From positions 1-9,384 of the forward strand of contig JASHTQ010000324.1 in NCBI GenBank assembly GCA_030040475.1: a DNA stretch of 9,384 nt. The letters are read 5' to 3'. Position 1 is the first letter of the stretch, and the number at the start of each line of letters is the position of its first letter. This document shows, piece after piece, positions 1 to 6,044 of the stretch. Origin of the DNA: Streptosporangiaceae bacterium. Lineage in GTDB: Bacteria > Actinomycetota > Actinomycetes > Streptosporangiales > Streptosporangiaceae. The notes beneath the pieces were generated by a model. The model ran no database searches. It saw only the letters and a list, made by a program, of their open reading frames with translations, and had not been told where the DNA came from. Position numbers and translations under genes: made by a program.

Positions 1-756
1 GCCGGGTCCCTCGACACGCTGATGACCAAGCAGGTCGGGCCGGCGTTCCACGCCGCGACCGGCTACACGCTGGTCGACACCTCGCACGGGTCGGGCACCC
101 TGGCGTCCGACATCAAGAACGGGGTCGCGGTCGCCGACGTCTTCGTCAGCGCCTCGCCGGCGGTGGACGCCACCCTGGAGGGCGCCGCGAACGGCAACTG
201 GGTCTCGTGGTACGGGGCCTTCGCCACGTCGCCGGAGGTCCTCGGGTACTATCCCAAGAGCAAGTTCGCCCACGACCTGCAGACCATGCCCTGGTACAAG
301 GTGATCACCCTGCCCGGATTCCGCCTCGGCCGGACCGACCCGGCCCAGGACCCCGGCGGCGTGCTGGCCGTCAAGGCCCTGGAGGAGACGGCGGCGGCGC
401 AGCACCTGCCGGCGCTGAAGACGCTTGCGACGGAGACGTCGGACGTGTACTCCGAGGACCCTGAAGAGGCCGACATCCAGACCGGGCAGCTCGACGCGTC
501 GTTCATGTACGAGGCCGACGCCAACTCCCAGGGCAGCCCCTTCGTGCAGCTCACCGGCACCAGTCTCGCCGGCGACTACACGATCACGCTGGTCAACAAG
601 GCCCCCCACCTGGCCGCGGCCGAGGCCTTCATCGAGTTCCTGCTCGGGCCGACCGGCCAGGCCGAGATGAAGGCCGACCACTTCAGCATCGTCTCGCCGG
701 CGACGCTGACCGGGTCCGGCGTCCCGGGCGCCCTGGCGAGCCTCTTCACCCCGTGA
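1..756 (+). CDS. ABC transporter substrate-binding protein, molybdate/tungstate type (5' partial)
   Basis: The reading frame is open from base 1 and ends at TGA 754-756, so the signal peptide and first strand lie outside the window; 251 residues are visible. The visible part starts with AGSL, the ligand-loop motif near the N-terminus of ModA/WtpA-type oxyanion receptors. Further in are SHGSG and GRTDPAQDPGG (about residues 111-121), resembling the 'GRTDP..DP' segment of molybdate/tungstate receptors. A C-terminal stretch (AAEAFIEFLLGPTGQAEM) matches the last helix of this periplasmic-binding fold. It would capture molybdate or tungstate outside the cell and deliver it to a ModB/WtpB permease. 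The next gene is the stump of such a permease. Molybdate supply makes sense beside a molybdenum enzyme cluster. The family call is firm; the choice between molybdate, tungstate and sulfate is not. Confidence 0.8.
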   Translation, partial: AGSLDTLMTKQVGPAFHAATGYTLVDTSHGSGTLASDIKNGVAVADVFVSASPAVDATLEGAANGNWVSWYGAFATSPEVLGYYPKSKFAHDLQTMPWYKVITLPGFRLGRTDPAQDPGGVLAVKALEETAAAQHLPALKTLATETSDVYSEDPEEADIQTGQLDASFMYEADANSQGSPFVQLTGTSLAGDYTITLVNKAPHLAAAEAFIEFLLGPTGQAEMKADHFSIVSPATLTGSGVPGALASLFTP

Positions 757-778
757 CCGCTGGCAGTGACCACTGGCA
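753..778 (+). repeat. 13-bp tandem duplication at the receptor/permease junction
   Basis: Bases 753-765 (gtgaccgctggca) and 766-778 (gtgaccactggca) are adjacent copies differing at one position. The first copy holds a GTG overlapping the receptor stop codon (GTGA), a typical coupled start. The second copy holds the GTG at 766 that opens the permease frame. Because 13 is not a multiple of three, the first GTG reads out of the permease frame. Confidence 0.7.
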
Positions 779-1068
779 GGGCGCCGCGCCCGCTCCGCTG
801 GCTCGGCGCCCTGCTGGTCCTCTACCTGGCATATCCGGTCGGGGCGTTCTTCGTCCGGATCACCGGCGGGCATAACGAGGGCTGGAACTTCCCCGGGCTG
901 TGGTCCGCCCTGTGGGTGTCGGTCGCGGGCTCCACCCTCTCGCTGCCGACAAGGGCGCGGTGCCCGTCTCCGGCACTAGCGTCCTCCCGTCAGAGGTGGA
1001 GTCGTACAGCCTGCGGAATGACGGCTGGCTGGCCAGGTCGCCTCTCACCCGACAATGAGCCGGATTAA
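766..1068 (+). pseudogene. Truncated ABC permease (ModB/WtpB-like N-terminal stump)
   Basis: GTG at 766 opens a frame whose first 60 or so residues look like the N-terminus of a molybdate-type inner-membrane permease. There is a basic leader (GRAPRPLRWLG), then a transmembrane helix (ALLVLYLAYPVGAFFV), then the segment LWSALWVSVAGSTLSL, which in such permeases leads into the second transmembrane helix. After about base 945 the homology stops. The rest of the frame to TAA 1066-1068 is Pro/Arg/Ser-rich with poor third-position GC and looks non-coding. Working permeases of this family are several times longer, with five or six membrane helices and an EAA loop, all missing here. I therefore call it a broken gene. 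It follows the receptor gene, so it was probably its transport partner. The receptor may now lack its permease or use one encoded elsewhere. Confidence 0.7.
942..1058 (+). pseudogene. 3' remnant of an unidentified coding sequence
   Basis: From about 942 the coding-like frame switches to the one reading AADKGAVPVSGTSV, then LPSEVESYSLRNDGWL, ending at TGA 1056-1058. By my count about 31 of 38 codons end in G or C, against roughly 23 of 37 in the permease frame over the same bases. This suggests the tail of a real protein fused here by a deletion or recombination. No start codon belongs to it and I do not recognise the protein. The stop sits directly at the hairpin 1057-1088, as expected for the natural 3' end of a transcription unit. 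Confidence 0.45.
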
Positions 1069-1088
1069 GAGAAGGCTTAATCCGGCTC
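1057..1088 (+). terminator. Perfect 13-bp hairpin, probable transcription terminator
   Basis: The arms gagccggattaag (1057-1069) and cttaatccggctc (1076-1088) are exact reverse complements around a 6-nt loop (agaagg). No T-run follows, as is common for actinobacterial terminator-like hairpins. It lies just after the stop of the 3' remnant and before the next operon, so it probably isolates the coxDE operon from upstream transcription. Confidence 0.7.
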
Positions 1089-1157
1089 GTCTTCGTCGCC
1101 GTCCGCGAGTTAGAGTCACCAGTAAGCTCGGCTGGTGGAGGTAGGAGGGAGCTCGTC

Positions 1158-1433
1158 ATGGGCGCAGAGCGCGCGGAGGCGCTGGAAGTACTCCGGGATG
1201 TATGGCGTGGCCAGGCGCAGACCGTCGCTGACCTCGACGACAGCTGCGAGTCGCATTGCAAGAAAATGGTCGACGCCGGAGTCGGATTCGATGATTATGC
1301 TGCAGGGAATGAGACGGATCGTAGCGCGGCATGGCGGGCCAGGCTGGAGCGTGAAGGCAAACTCAGCCCAGTAGGAAGCCTCCGTGACCTCGTTCTGGGT
1401 CCGGCCGTGCTGGCCGCTGACAACCACCGCTGA
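1158..1433 (+). CDS. Small hypothetical protein, first gene of the coxDE operon
   Basis: ATG 1158 is preceded by a strong purine-rich ribosome site (GGAGG and GGAGGG within 1137-1149), so this start is well supported; it gives 91 aa. The protein is soluble-looking, with no signal peptide or membrane helix. It begins with a helical stretch (AERAEALEVLRDVWRGQ), has two cysteines four residues apart (C30 and C34, in DSCESHCKK), an acidic Tyr/Phe segment (VGFDDYAAG) and a basic segment (WRARLEREG). I do not recognise a family. It sits 14 nt upstream of coxD and about 70 nt after the hairpin. The 1089-1140 interval holds a TAGAGT (1111-1116) that could be a -10 box, but I see no matching -35. Its position suggests co-expression with coxD/coxE, perhaps as a small partner of the ATPase; that is inference. 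Confidence 0.7.
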   Translation: MGAERAEALEVLRDVWRGQAQTVADLDDSCESHCKKMVDAGVGFDDYAAGNETDRSAAWRARLEREGKLSPVGSLRDLVLGPAVLAADNHR

Positions 1434-1447
1434 CTGAAATCCGCCCT

Positions 1448-2323
1448 GTGGAGTATCCAGGGACTGTTGCCGAGCTCGCGCAGCGCCTGCGAGAAGGCGG
1501 TTACCTCGCCGACCGCGGGCTAGCTGCCAGCGTGCTCGTGTCGCTTTCGCTGCGCAGGCCCTTGTTGCTCGAAGGTGAGGTCGGCGTCGGCAAGACGGAG
1601 ATAGCGAAGGTTCTCGCGGCCGTCTTCGGCCGTAAGCTCATCCGACTCCAGTGCTACGAGGGCATCACGACTAGCCAGGCCCTGTACGAATGGGACTACG
1701 CGCGCCAGATGCTGCAGATCAGGGCGCTCTCGCAGGCCGAGGCCACCGACGAGGAGTCCGTCGACAAGCTGTTCGGGCCGAAGTTCCTACTTGAGCGGCC
1801 GCTGCTTGAAGCGGTCAAAAAGGGCGACCAGGCGGTGCTGCTGATCGACGAGGTCGACCGGGCGGACGACGAGTTCGAGGCATTCCTGCTTGAGGTCCTG
1901 TCCGACTATCAGATCAGTATCCCGGAACTCGGCACCGTCAAGGCGGACTCAAGTCCAGCCGTGATCTTGACCTCCAACAGGACCAGGGAGCTGCACGACG
2001 CGCTGCGCCGGAGATGCCTCTACCACTGGATCGGCTACCCGACGGCGGCGCGCGAGACAGAGATCATTATGGTCCGCGAGCCGCAGGCGGCTGAGCAACT
2101 CATCATGAAGGTCGTCAGGGCCGTCCACCGGCTGCGAGAACTCGACCTGGCCAAGCCGCCCGGGGTCGCCGAGACGATCGACTGGGTCCGCACGCTCGAC
2201 GTCCTCGGCGCGACCGAGCTGACGCGGGACGTCGCGTGCGACACGCTCGGCGCGGTTGTCAAGGACCGTGACGACCTCGACCTGGTGCGGGCGAACCTGC
2301 CGGAGCTTGTCTCCGGTGGCTGA
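1448..2323 (+). CDS. coxD: MoxR-family AAA+ ATPase, CoxD-like
   Basis: This 291-aa protein is a compact MoxR-type AAA+ ATPase. Visible motifs are Walker A GEVGVGKT (43-50), Walker B LLIDEVD (131-137), sensor 1 LTSNRTREL (174-182), and an arginine-finger/DALRRRC segment (184-190) typical of CoxD/MoxR. The helical lid domain follows (about 200-291). In Oligotropha carboxidovorans CoxD is the ATP-dependent chaperone needed for sulfuration of the molybdenum centre of CODH, working with CoxE. The GTG start at 1448 has no clear Shine-Dalgarno and lies 14 nt after the previous stop, so translation may be coupled; I chose it because the N-terminal helix (VAELAQRLREGGYLAD) is conserved in the family. 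coxE overlaps its 3' end by 8 nt. MoxR/VWA pairs also occur outside CODH clusters. The symbol rests on the VWA partner and the CODH genes in the same window. Confidence 0.85.
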   Translation: MEYPGTVAELAQRLREGGYLADRGLAASVLVSLSLRRPLLLEGEVGVGKTEIAKVLAAVFGRKLIRLQCYEGITTSQALYEWDYARQMLQIRALSQAEATDEESVDKLFGPKFLLERPLLEAVKKGDQAVLLIDEVDRADDEFEAFLLEVLSDYQISIPELGTVKADSSPAVILTSNRTRELHDALRRRCLYHWIGYPTAARETEIIMVREPQAAEQLIMKVVRAVHRLRELDLAKPPGVAETIDWVRTLDVLGATELTRDVACDTLGAVVKDRDDLDLVRANLPELVSGG

Positions 2324-3479
2324 CCCAGGCGACCGGGGCACGAGGGTCACGGGTGCCGACCCTTTCACGAGCATTCTCGTCGGCTTCGCCCACGAGTTGC
2401 GGGCCGACGGCTTGACGGTGGGCACCGGCGACATTCTCACTTACTTCGCCGCCATGAAGCCGCTCGACCCGACGGACCTCCTTGACCTGTACTGGGCGGG
2501 CAGGATGACGCTGGTCAGCCGTCATGAGGACGAGGTCGTTTACGACCGGACCTTCCGTCGGTACTTCCTCGACGAGGAGGCGCCTGCCAGGAGCCAGCTC
2601 GTGCTTAACCCGTCGTCGGTGACCGAGGCCAAGGCGTCCCTCGTCATGCCGGAAACCGAGCCGGGACCCGGGAATGACGAGAATCAGCAGCAGGTGCTCG
2701 GGCTGATGGCGTCTAACGTGGACGGCATCAAGCACCGCTCTTTCACCGCGTGCACGCCGGACGAGCTGGCAGCGCTGCGAAGGATCATGGCCAGGATGCG
2801 GCTGACCCCGCCGCGCCGCCGCACCCGGCGCACCAGATCAGCCACCAAAGGCTCGGACCCCGACCTGCGCGCGATGATCAGGGCGTCGATGCGCATGCAC
2901 GGGGAGCCGCCGGGCCGACTGTACTTCCGGCAACGCAAGACAAAGCTGCGGCGGCTGATCCTGATCCTCGACGTCTCCGGGTCGATGGCAGACTACTCCA
3001 GGCACCTGCTCCAGTTTGCGCATACAGCCCGGCATGTGCCGGCCAAGGTCGAGGTGTTCTGCTTCGGCACGAGGCTGACAAGGATCACCCGAGAGCTGGC
3101 ACGCCATCGGGTCGACGCAGCGCTCGAAGAGGCGGCCCGGACTGTGGTCGACTGGGACGGTGGCACCAGGATCGGCCAGTCCCTCGACACGTTCGTCAGG
3201 AAGTGGGGAACGAACGGCATCTGCCGCGGCGCCGTGGTGGTCATCTGCTCCGATGGCCTCGACCGCGGCGACCCCGAGGTACTCGCGACGGCAATGGAGC
3301 GTCTGGGACGGCTGTGCCACCGTATCGTGTGGCTCAATCCACACAAGGGCGACAACAGGGATTTCCGGCCGAGCACGCTGGGCATGATGGTGGCGGCACC
3401 CCATATCGACTTGCTGCTCTCCGGGCATGACCTCGCCAGCCTGGAGGAGCTCGCGAAGACGCTACCGGTGCTGAATTAA
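2316..3479 (+). CDS. coxE: VWA-domain protein, CoxE-like
   Basis: I place the start at GTG 2316, inside the end of coxD (8-nt overlap), with GGAG at 2302-2305 as ribosome site; this gives 387 aa. An upstream in-frame start at 2256 would lie deep inside coxD and is unlikely. The N-terminal helical region (about 15-90) reads like the CoxE family (FAHELRADGL, then DILTYFAAMKPLDP). A basic linker follows (RRRTRRTRSATK, 167-178). The C-terminal VWA domain carries a complete metal-ion-dependent adhesion site: DVSGS (219-223), T284 in DGGTRIG and D313 in CSDGLDRGD. No membrane helix is evident. With CoxD, CoxE acts in post-translational assembly of the Mo-Cu site of CO dehydrogenase; in Oligotropha it is implicated in copper insertion. 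Here it is separated from coxL, the XdhC gene and coxG, which lie on the other strand. Confidence 0.85.
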   Translation: MADPGDRGTRVTGADPFTSILVGFAHELRADGLTVGTGDILTYFAAMKPLDPTDLLDLYWAGRMTLVSRHEDEVVYDRTFRRYFLDEEAPARSQLVLNPSSVTEAKASLVMPETEPGPGNDENQQQVLGLMASNVDGIKHRSFTACTPDELAALRRIMARMRLTPPRRRTRRTRSATKGSDPDLRAMIRASMRMHGEPPGRLYFRQRKTKLRRLILILDVSGSMADYSRHLLQFAHTARHVPAKVEVFCFGTRLTRITRELARHRVDAALEEAARTVVDWDGGTRIGQSLDTFVRKWGTNGICRGAVVVICSDGLDRGDPEVLATAMERLGRLCHRIVWLNPHKGDNRDFRPSTLGMMVAAPHIDLLLSGHDLASLEELAKTLPVLN

Positions 3480-3496
3480 CAACGAGGAGAACGCCT

Positions 3497-3781
3497 GTGA
3501 GGTGGAGTGTCGGCATCGAGGCAGAAGGAGACCGTGTCTTCACCCGAGAGGAAGTAGTCGAGCTCGCCGACGCCGTCGCTATCCACGGCGGCATCGCCAG
3601 CGGCATCGGCACCAATAGGTACGCTGCCCAGCTCCTCGTGGTGGCAGACGGCCGCGATAAAGCGATCAGCAAGGCGACCGCCCTCTTCCTTGCCGCGGCG
3701 AAGACGGCCGGCCTGCCGCCCGCGCCCATCGTCAGGACCGACGCCATCAGCGAGGCTGAGGAAACTAGTGAGGTGCAATGA
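3497..3781 (+). CDS. Small hypothetical protein downstream of coxE
   Basis: GTG 3497 is preceded by GAGGAG (3484-3489) at 7-nt spacing, and the gene starts 17 nt after coxE, so it is probably in the same operon; it encodes 94 aa. The sequence alternates strand-like and helix-like segments: MRWSVGIEAEG, then REEVVELADAVAIHGG, then YAAQLLVVAD, then a helix (about 54-70), then an acidic tail. This suggests a small alpha/beta, possibly ferredoxin-like, fold. The Gly-rich turn HGGIASGIGTNRY (30-42) is the most distinctive part. There is no signal, membrane helix or cysteine. I do not recognise a family. Its stop overlaps the next start by ATGA, so the two products are likely made together and may interact. 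Confidence 0.7.
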   Translation: MRWSVGIEAEGDRVFTREEVVELADAVAIHGGIASGIGTNRYAAQLLVVADGRDKAISKATALFLAAAKTAGLPPAPIVRTDAISEAEETSEVQ

Positions 3782-4224
3782 TCCGGCTCGGCTCGCTCGC
3801 CGGCTACCCGTTCGACGGCCCCCGGCTGCTCGGCGGCTGGACGCCGCCGCCCGTCGCGGCGGTTTACGCGATCATGTACAAGCCGGAACCGGACAAGAAG
3901 CCAGAGAACTACGCGGTCATCTACGTCGGCCACGCCGACAACCTGTCCGCGGAGCGGTTTCCCTTCAAGCACCCGCGGGCCGCGTCCTGGATCCAGCGGG
4001 CCGGCTCCAAGTGGAAGGTCTACATCTGCACCTACGAGGTGCCTGGCGGAACGAGCGCCCATCGCGAGCAGATCGCCCGCGAGCTGATCGCCGTTTACCA
4101 CCCGAGCTGCAACGAGCAGCAGTACGACCACGCCTGGAAGGACGAGTGGATCGGCGAGTACTCGGCCGCGCCCACCACCGCCCCGGTCACCCGCCGCGGC
4201 CCCGATCAACGGCCAAGGAACTAA
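3778..4224 (+). CDS. GIY-YIG-like domain protein
   Basis: ATG 3778 overlaps the preceding stop (ATGA), giving 148 aa. The spacing of motifs suggests a divergent GIY-YIG nuclease fold: AVY (28-30, in PVAAVYAIMYK) for GIY, IYVG (48-51) for YIG, then R60 in NLSAERF where the family has its catalytic arginine. Later come a helix REQIARELI with E102 and the CN pair (111-112) after YHPS, resembling the family's conserved glutamate and the downstream CN motif. The C-terminus (about 129-148) is Pro/Thr/Arg-rich and probably disordered. The first glycine of GIY is replaced by alanine, so activity is uncertain. GIY-YIG proteins cut or bind nucleic acid, a role not expected in CODH maturation, so this gene and the 94-aa gene may be a separate module. 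Fold assignment is by motif reading only. Confidence 0.7.
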   Translation: MIRLGSLAGYPFDGPRLLGGWTPPPVAAVYAIMYKPEPDKKPENYAVIYVGHADNLSAERFPFKHPRAASWIQRAGSKWKVYICTYEVPGGTSAHREQIARELIAVYHPSCNEQQYDHAWKDEWIGEYSAAPTTAPVTRRGPDQRPRN

Positions 4225-4294
4225 AGGCGATCAGGCTCCCTGCGGTCGCCCGCCTCCGCGATGGCACTAGGCCTCGTTACGACCGCCGTCGCAA

Positions 4295-4435
4295 GTGACT
4301 GAGGATGACCGGGTCGTAATCCTCGTAGGGGACCCTGGACAGATCGGATACCGCCTGCGCGATCTGTCGCGTGCTCTCGCCAGTCAGCAGGCCGGGAGCG
4401 ATGTGAACTCGGTGATCCCTTCACAGGCGACATGA
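4295..4435 (+). CDS. Possible 46-aa protein at the end of the plus-strand operon
   Basis: GTG 4295 opens a 46-codon frame ending at TGA 4433-4435, reading MTEDDRVVILVGDPGQIGYR and then a helix-like stretch (LRDLSRALASQQ). The hydrophobic strand followed by a glycine turn and helix looks protein-like. There is no clear Shine-Dalgarno, the gap from the previous gene is 70 nt, and only about 67% of codons end in G or C. The opposite strand over the same bases also has a coding-like frame (VPYEDYDPVILSHLRRRS at its end) with higher third-position GC but no usable start. I list the plus-strand ORF as tentative; the interval could equally be the decayed remnant of a gene on either strand. Confidence 0.3.
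   Translation: MTEDDRVVILVGDPGQIGYRLRDLSRALASQQAGSDVNSVIPSQAT
4338..4368. repeat. 9-bp perfect inverted repeat in the convergent region
   Basis: Arms gacagatcg (4338-4346) and cgatctgtc (4360-4368) are exact reverse complements around a 13-nt spacer. It lies between the two converging operons and inside the tentative 46-aa ORF. It could form a hairpin acting on either transcript, or be a protein-binding palindrome. Confidence 0.4.
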
Positions 4436-4440
4436 CCCGT

Positions 4441-4457
4441 TCGGTATCCGCTACCGA
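4441..4457. terminator. Weak hairpin at the meeting point of the two operons
   Basis: Stem tcggta (4441-4446) pairs with taccga (4452-4457) around a 5-nt loop. It spans the stop codon of the minus-strand 522-aa gene (TAG at 4453-4451) and begins just after the plus-strand stop at 4435. A bidirectional terminator would be expected here; the stem is short and no T-run follows. Confidence 0.25.
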
Positions 4458-6019
4458 GCGGCGAGAACAGGCGGCTCGACGGCGGCGGGAGGCGCCACGC
4501 CTCCCGCCAGCCTGGGTCTGCGGATACTGAGGAAGAGCATCGCAAGTCCGTAGAGGATCACGATGATGCCGACGATCAGCAGCAGTGGCGGGAATACGGG
4601 TATCCGCGGCCAGTTCGAGATCACGGTGTCGTAATCGCCGCGCTCGGTGGCAAGGAACGGCACGACATCGTTGGTCAGGTACGCGCCCATCTGCGGCACG
4701 GTGTGCACCGGCGCACCGCCGAAGTCGGTGAGGCCGGTCGTTCCTGGGATGTTTTCCCAGCCGTTAGTGACGTAGGGCAGGTTGGTAACCGACTGGTAGA
4801 GGTCGGGGAAATTGGCTTTCAGCGCGGCGAGCACCTGGGTGTCACTCGTATGCAGCGCCGTGCCGAGGAAGCTGACCAGACCTGGTATCTCGCTGGTCAC
4901 CGAGGAAAGAGGGATCGCCTCCAGCAGCGCGGTAACGTGCGGGAAGTTCTTCGTCAGCGCGCCGAGCACCGCCGTCTGCGGCAGGCCCGTCTGCTTTGAA
5001 ACGGACGCTATAAGCGCCGGGACCTCGCTGGCGGCGCCGCCCTTCGGGTTGACCGCGGGCGCCGCGAAGTCGATGACGTGGCCGACCATCGACATGGAGG
5101 CCTCGTCACCCGCGATGCGGGACTGGCTGAACGCCGGCTGCGCCTGGTCGAGCAGGTTCTGCCCGCCGTCAAGGCGCGGGAACAGCGACAGGACGAGCAC
5201 GACCACGACGAGGGCCGCGCCGACCGCGACGACGACGCCCCACGCGGCCCCCGCGAGCTCGCGTGGCATGGTGTTGCGGGCGAACAGGGCCATCGCGACG
5301 CCGAAGATGATCACCACGATGCCGACGGTGAGCAGCAGCGGCGCCAGGAACCCGACCCCGCCGTTGCTCGCCAGTGCCTGGAAGTTGCCCTTCTGGTCCT
5401 CCAGAACCGGGATGACGTCCTGGCTGAAGTAGTCCCTGACCTGTGGCACGGTACGCACCGAGGTGCCGTTGAACCTGGTGAGGTTCGCGGTTCCCGGCAC
5501 GTTGTACCACCCGGTGGTCACGTACGGCAGGTTCGCGATCGACTGGTACAGGTCGGGATAACCGGCCTTCAGGCCCGCGAGCACCTGGGCGGGCGTCGCG
5601 TGCAGCGTCGTCGCCAGGAAGTTGATCAGGCCGGGGATCTCGCTGGTCACCGACGAGAGAGGTATTGCCTCAAGCAGCGCGGTGACGTGCGGGAAGTTCT
5701 TCGTCAGCGCCGTAAGTACCTGCCGCTGCGACAGCCCGGTCTGGCCCGACACGTAGGCCACGAGCTTGGGCACCTCAGAGGCGGCGCCGCCTTGCGGCGT
5801 GACGATCGGGGTCAGCGTATCGACCGCGTGCGAGATGATGGTGACACCGGCGCGGTCGCCCGCCACCCGTTCGTTGGTGAAGACTGGGCTGCCGTGGTCG
5901 AGCACCCGCTGCGCGGCGCTGAGCCGAGGGAACAGCGAGAGCCCGGCGACGACGGCGACAACGAACACGCCGACGAGCGCTACGACGAGCCATGCCCACA
6001 TGGCCTGTCTGGCTTTCAT
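4451..6019 (-). CDS. Internally duplicated four-pass membrane protein, unknown family
   Basis: I use ATG 6019 rather than the upstream in-frame start at 6064 because GGAGG stands 8 nt before it and the protein then begins MKARQAMWAWLVV, a normal basic leader into a membrane helix. It has 522 aa. Residues 21-219 and 271-469 are two copies of one unit at a constant offset of 250, about 60% identical by my count; the offset becomes 251 in the last helix. Each unit is: helix (about 9-29; 258-279), SLFPRL, an extracytoplasmic domain of nearly 200 residues with GGAASEVP, TKNFPHVTALLEAIP, FPDLYQS/YPDLYQS and NLPYVT.GW, then a second helix (about 225-246; 476-498). Basic residues flank the inner sides, so both domains should face outward with the termini inside. 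The C-terminal tail is Pro/Ala-rich. It is the last gene of the minus-strand run, 25 nt after the 121-aa gene. I do not recognise the family. Confidence 0.85.
   Translation of the reverse strand: MKARQAMWAWLVVALVGVFVVAVVAGLSLFPRLSAAQRVLDHGSPVFTNERVAGDRAGVTIISHAVDTLTPIVTPQGGAASEVPKLVAYVSGQTGLSQRQVLTALTKNFPHVTALLEAIPLSSVTSEIPGLINFLATTLHATPAQVLAGLKAGYPDLYQSIANLPYVTTGWYNVPGTANLTRFNGTSVRTVPQVRDYFSQDVIPVLEDQKGNFQALASNGGVGFLAPLLLTVGIVVIIFGVAMALFARNTMPRELAGAAWGVVVAVGAALVVVVLVLSLFPRLDGGQNLLDQAQPAFSQSRIAGDEASMSMVGHVIDFAAPAVNPKGGAASEVPALIASVSKQTGLPQTAVLGALTKNFPHVTALLEAIPLSSVTSEIPGLVSFLGTALHTSDTQVLAALKANFPDLYQSVTNLPYVTNGWENIPGTTGLTDFGGAPVHTVPQMGAYLTNDVVPFLATERGDYDTVISNWPRIPVFPPLLLIVGIIVILYGLAMLFLSIRRPRLAGGVAPPAAVEPPVLAAR
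4613..5209 (-). repeat. Second copy of the internal protein repeat (residues 271-469)
   Basis: This DNA segment aligns with 5363-5959 at an offset of exactly 750 nt without gaps. In the 70-base stretch 4891-4960 against 5641-5710 I count six differences, all silent, so the encoded peptide is identical although the DNA has drifted. Confidence 0.85.
5363..5959 (-). repeat. First copy of the internal protein repeat (residues 21-219)
   Basis: This is the partner of 4613-5209. Residues 104-131 of this copy are identical to 354-381 of the other. Divergence is highest in the stretch after each SLFPRL (about 34-70) and near the second helix. Confidence 0.85.
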
Positions 6020-6044
6020 CGTTGAAGCCTCCGTTCGTCGGTCG

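Noticed and set aside
860..1261. 133-codon minus-strand frame over the permease break
   Set aside because: Ser/Thr/Arg-rich low-complexity composition, runs across the hairpin and into the start of the 91-aa gene; a shadow.
2256..2315. Extended coxE start inside coxD
   Set aside because: It would require a 68-nt overlap with coxD and adds a non-conserved Thr/Arg/Cys-rich stretch; GTG 2316 has a GGAG site.
3264..3272. RGD tripeptide in CoxE (residues 317-319)
   Set aside because: Integrin-like RGD contacts have been proposed in CODH maturation, but this RGD follows the metal-site aspartate in a context I believe is common in this VWA family, so I draw no conclusion.
3690..4298. 202-codon plus-strand frame covering the 94-aa and 148-aa genes
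   Set aside because: It is extremely Arg/Pro-rich, a typical high-GC out-of-frame shadow, and overlaps two better-supported genes with ribosome site and coupled start.
5078..6025. 315-codon open frame on the plus strand
   Set aside because: It is antisense to the duplicated membrane protein; its sequence is His/Arg/Asp-rich with repeats mirroring the real gene, and it has no plausible ribosome site or family resemblance.
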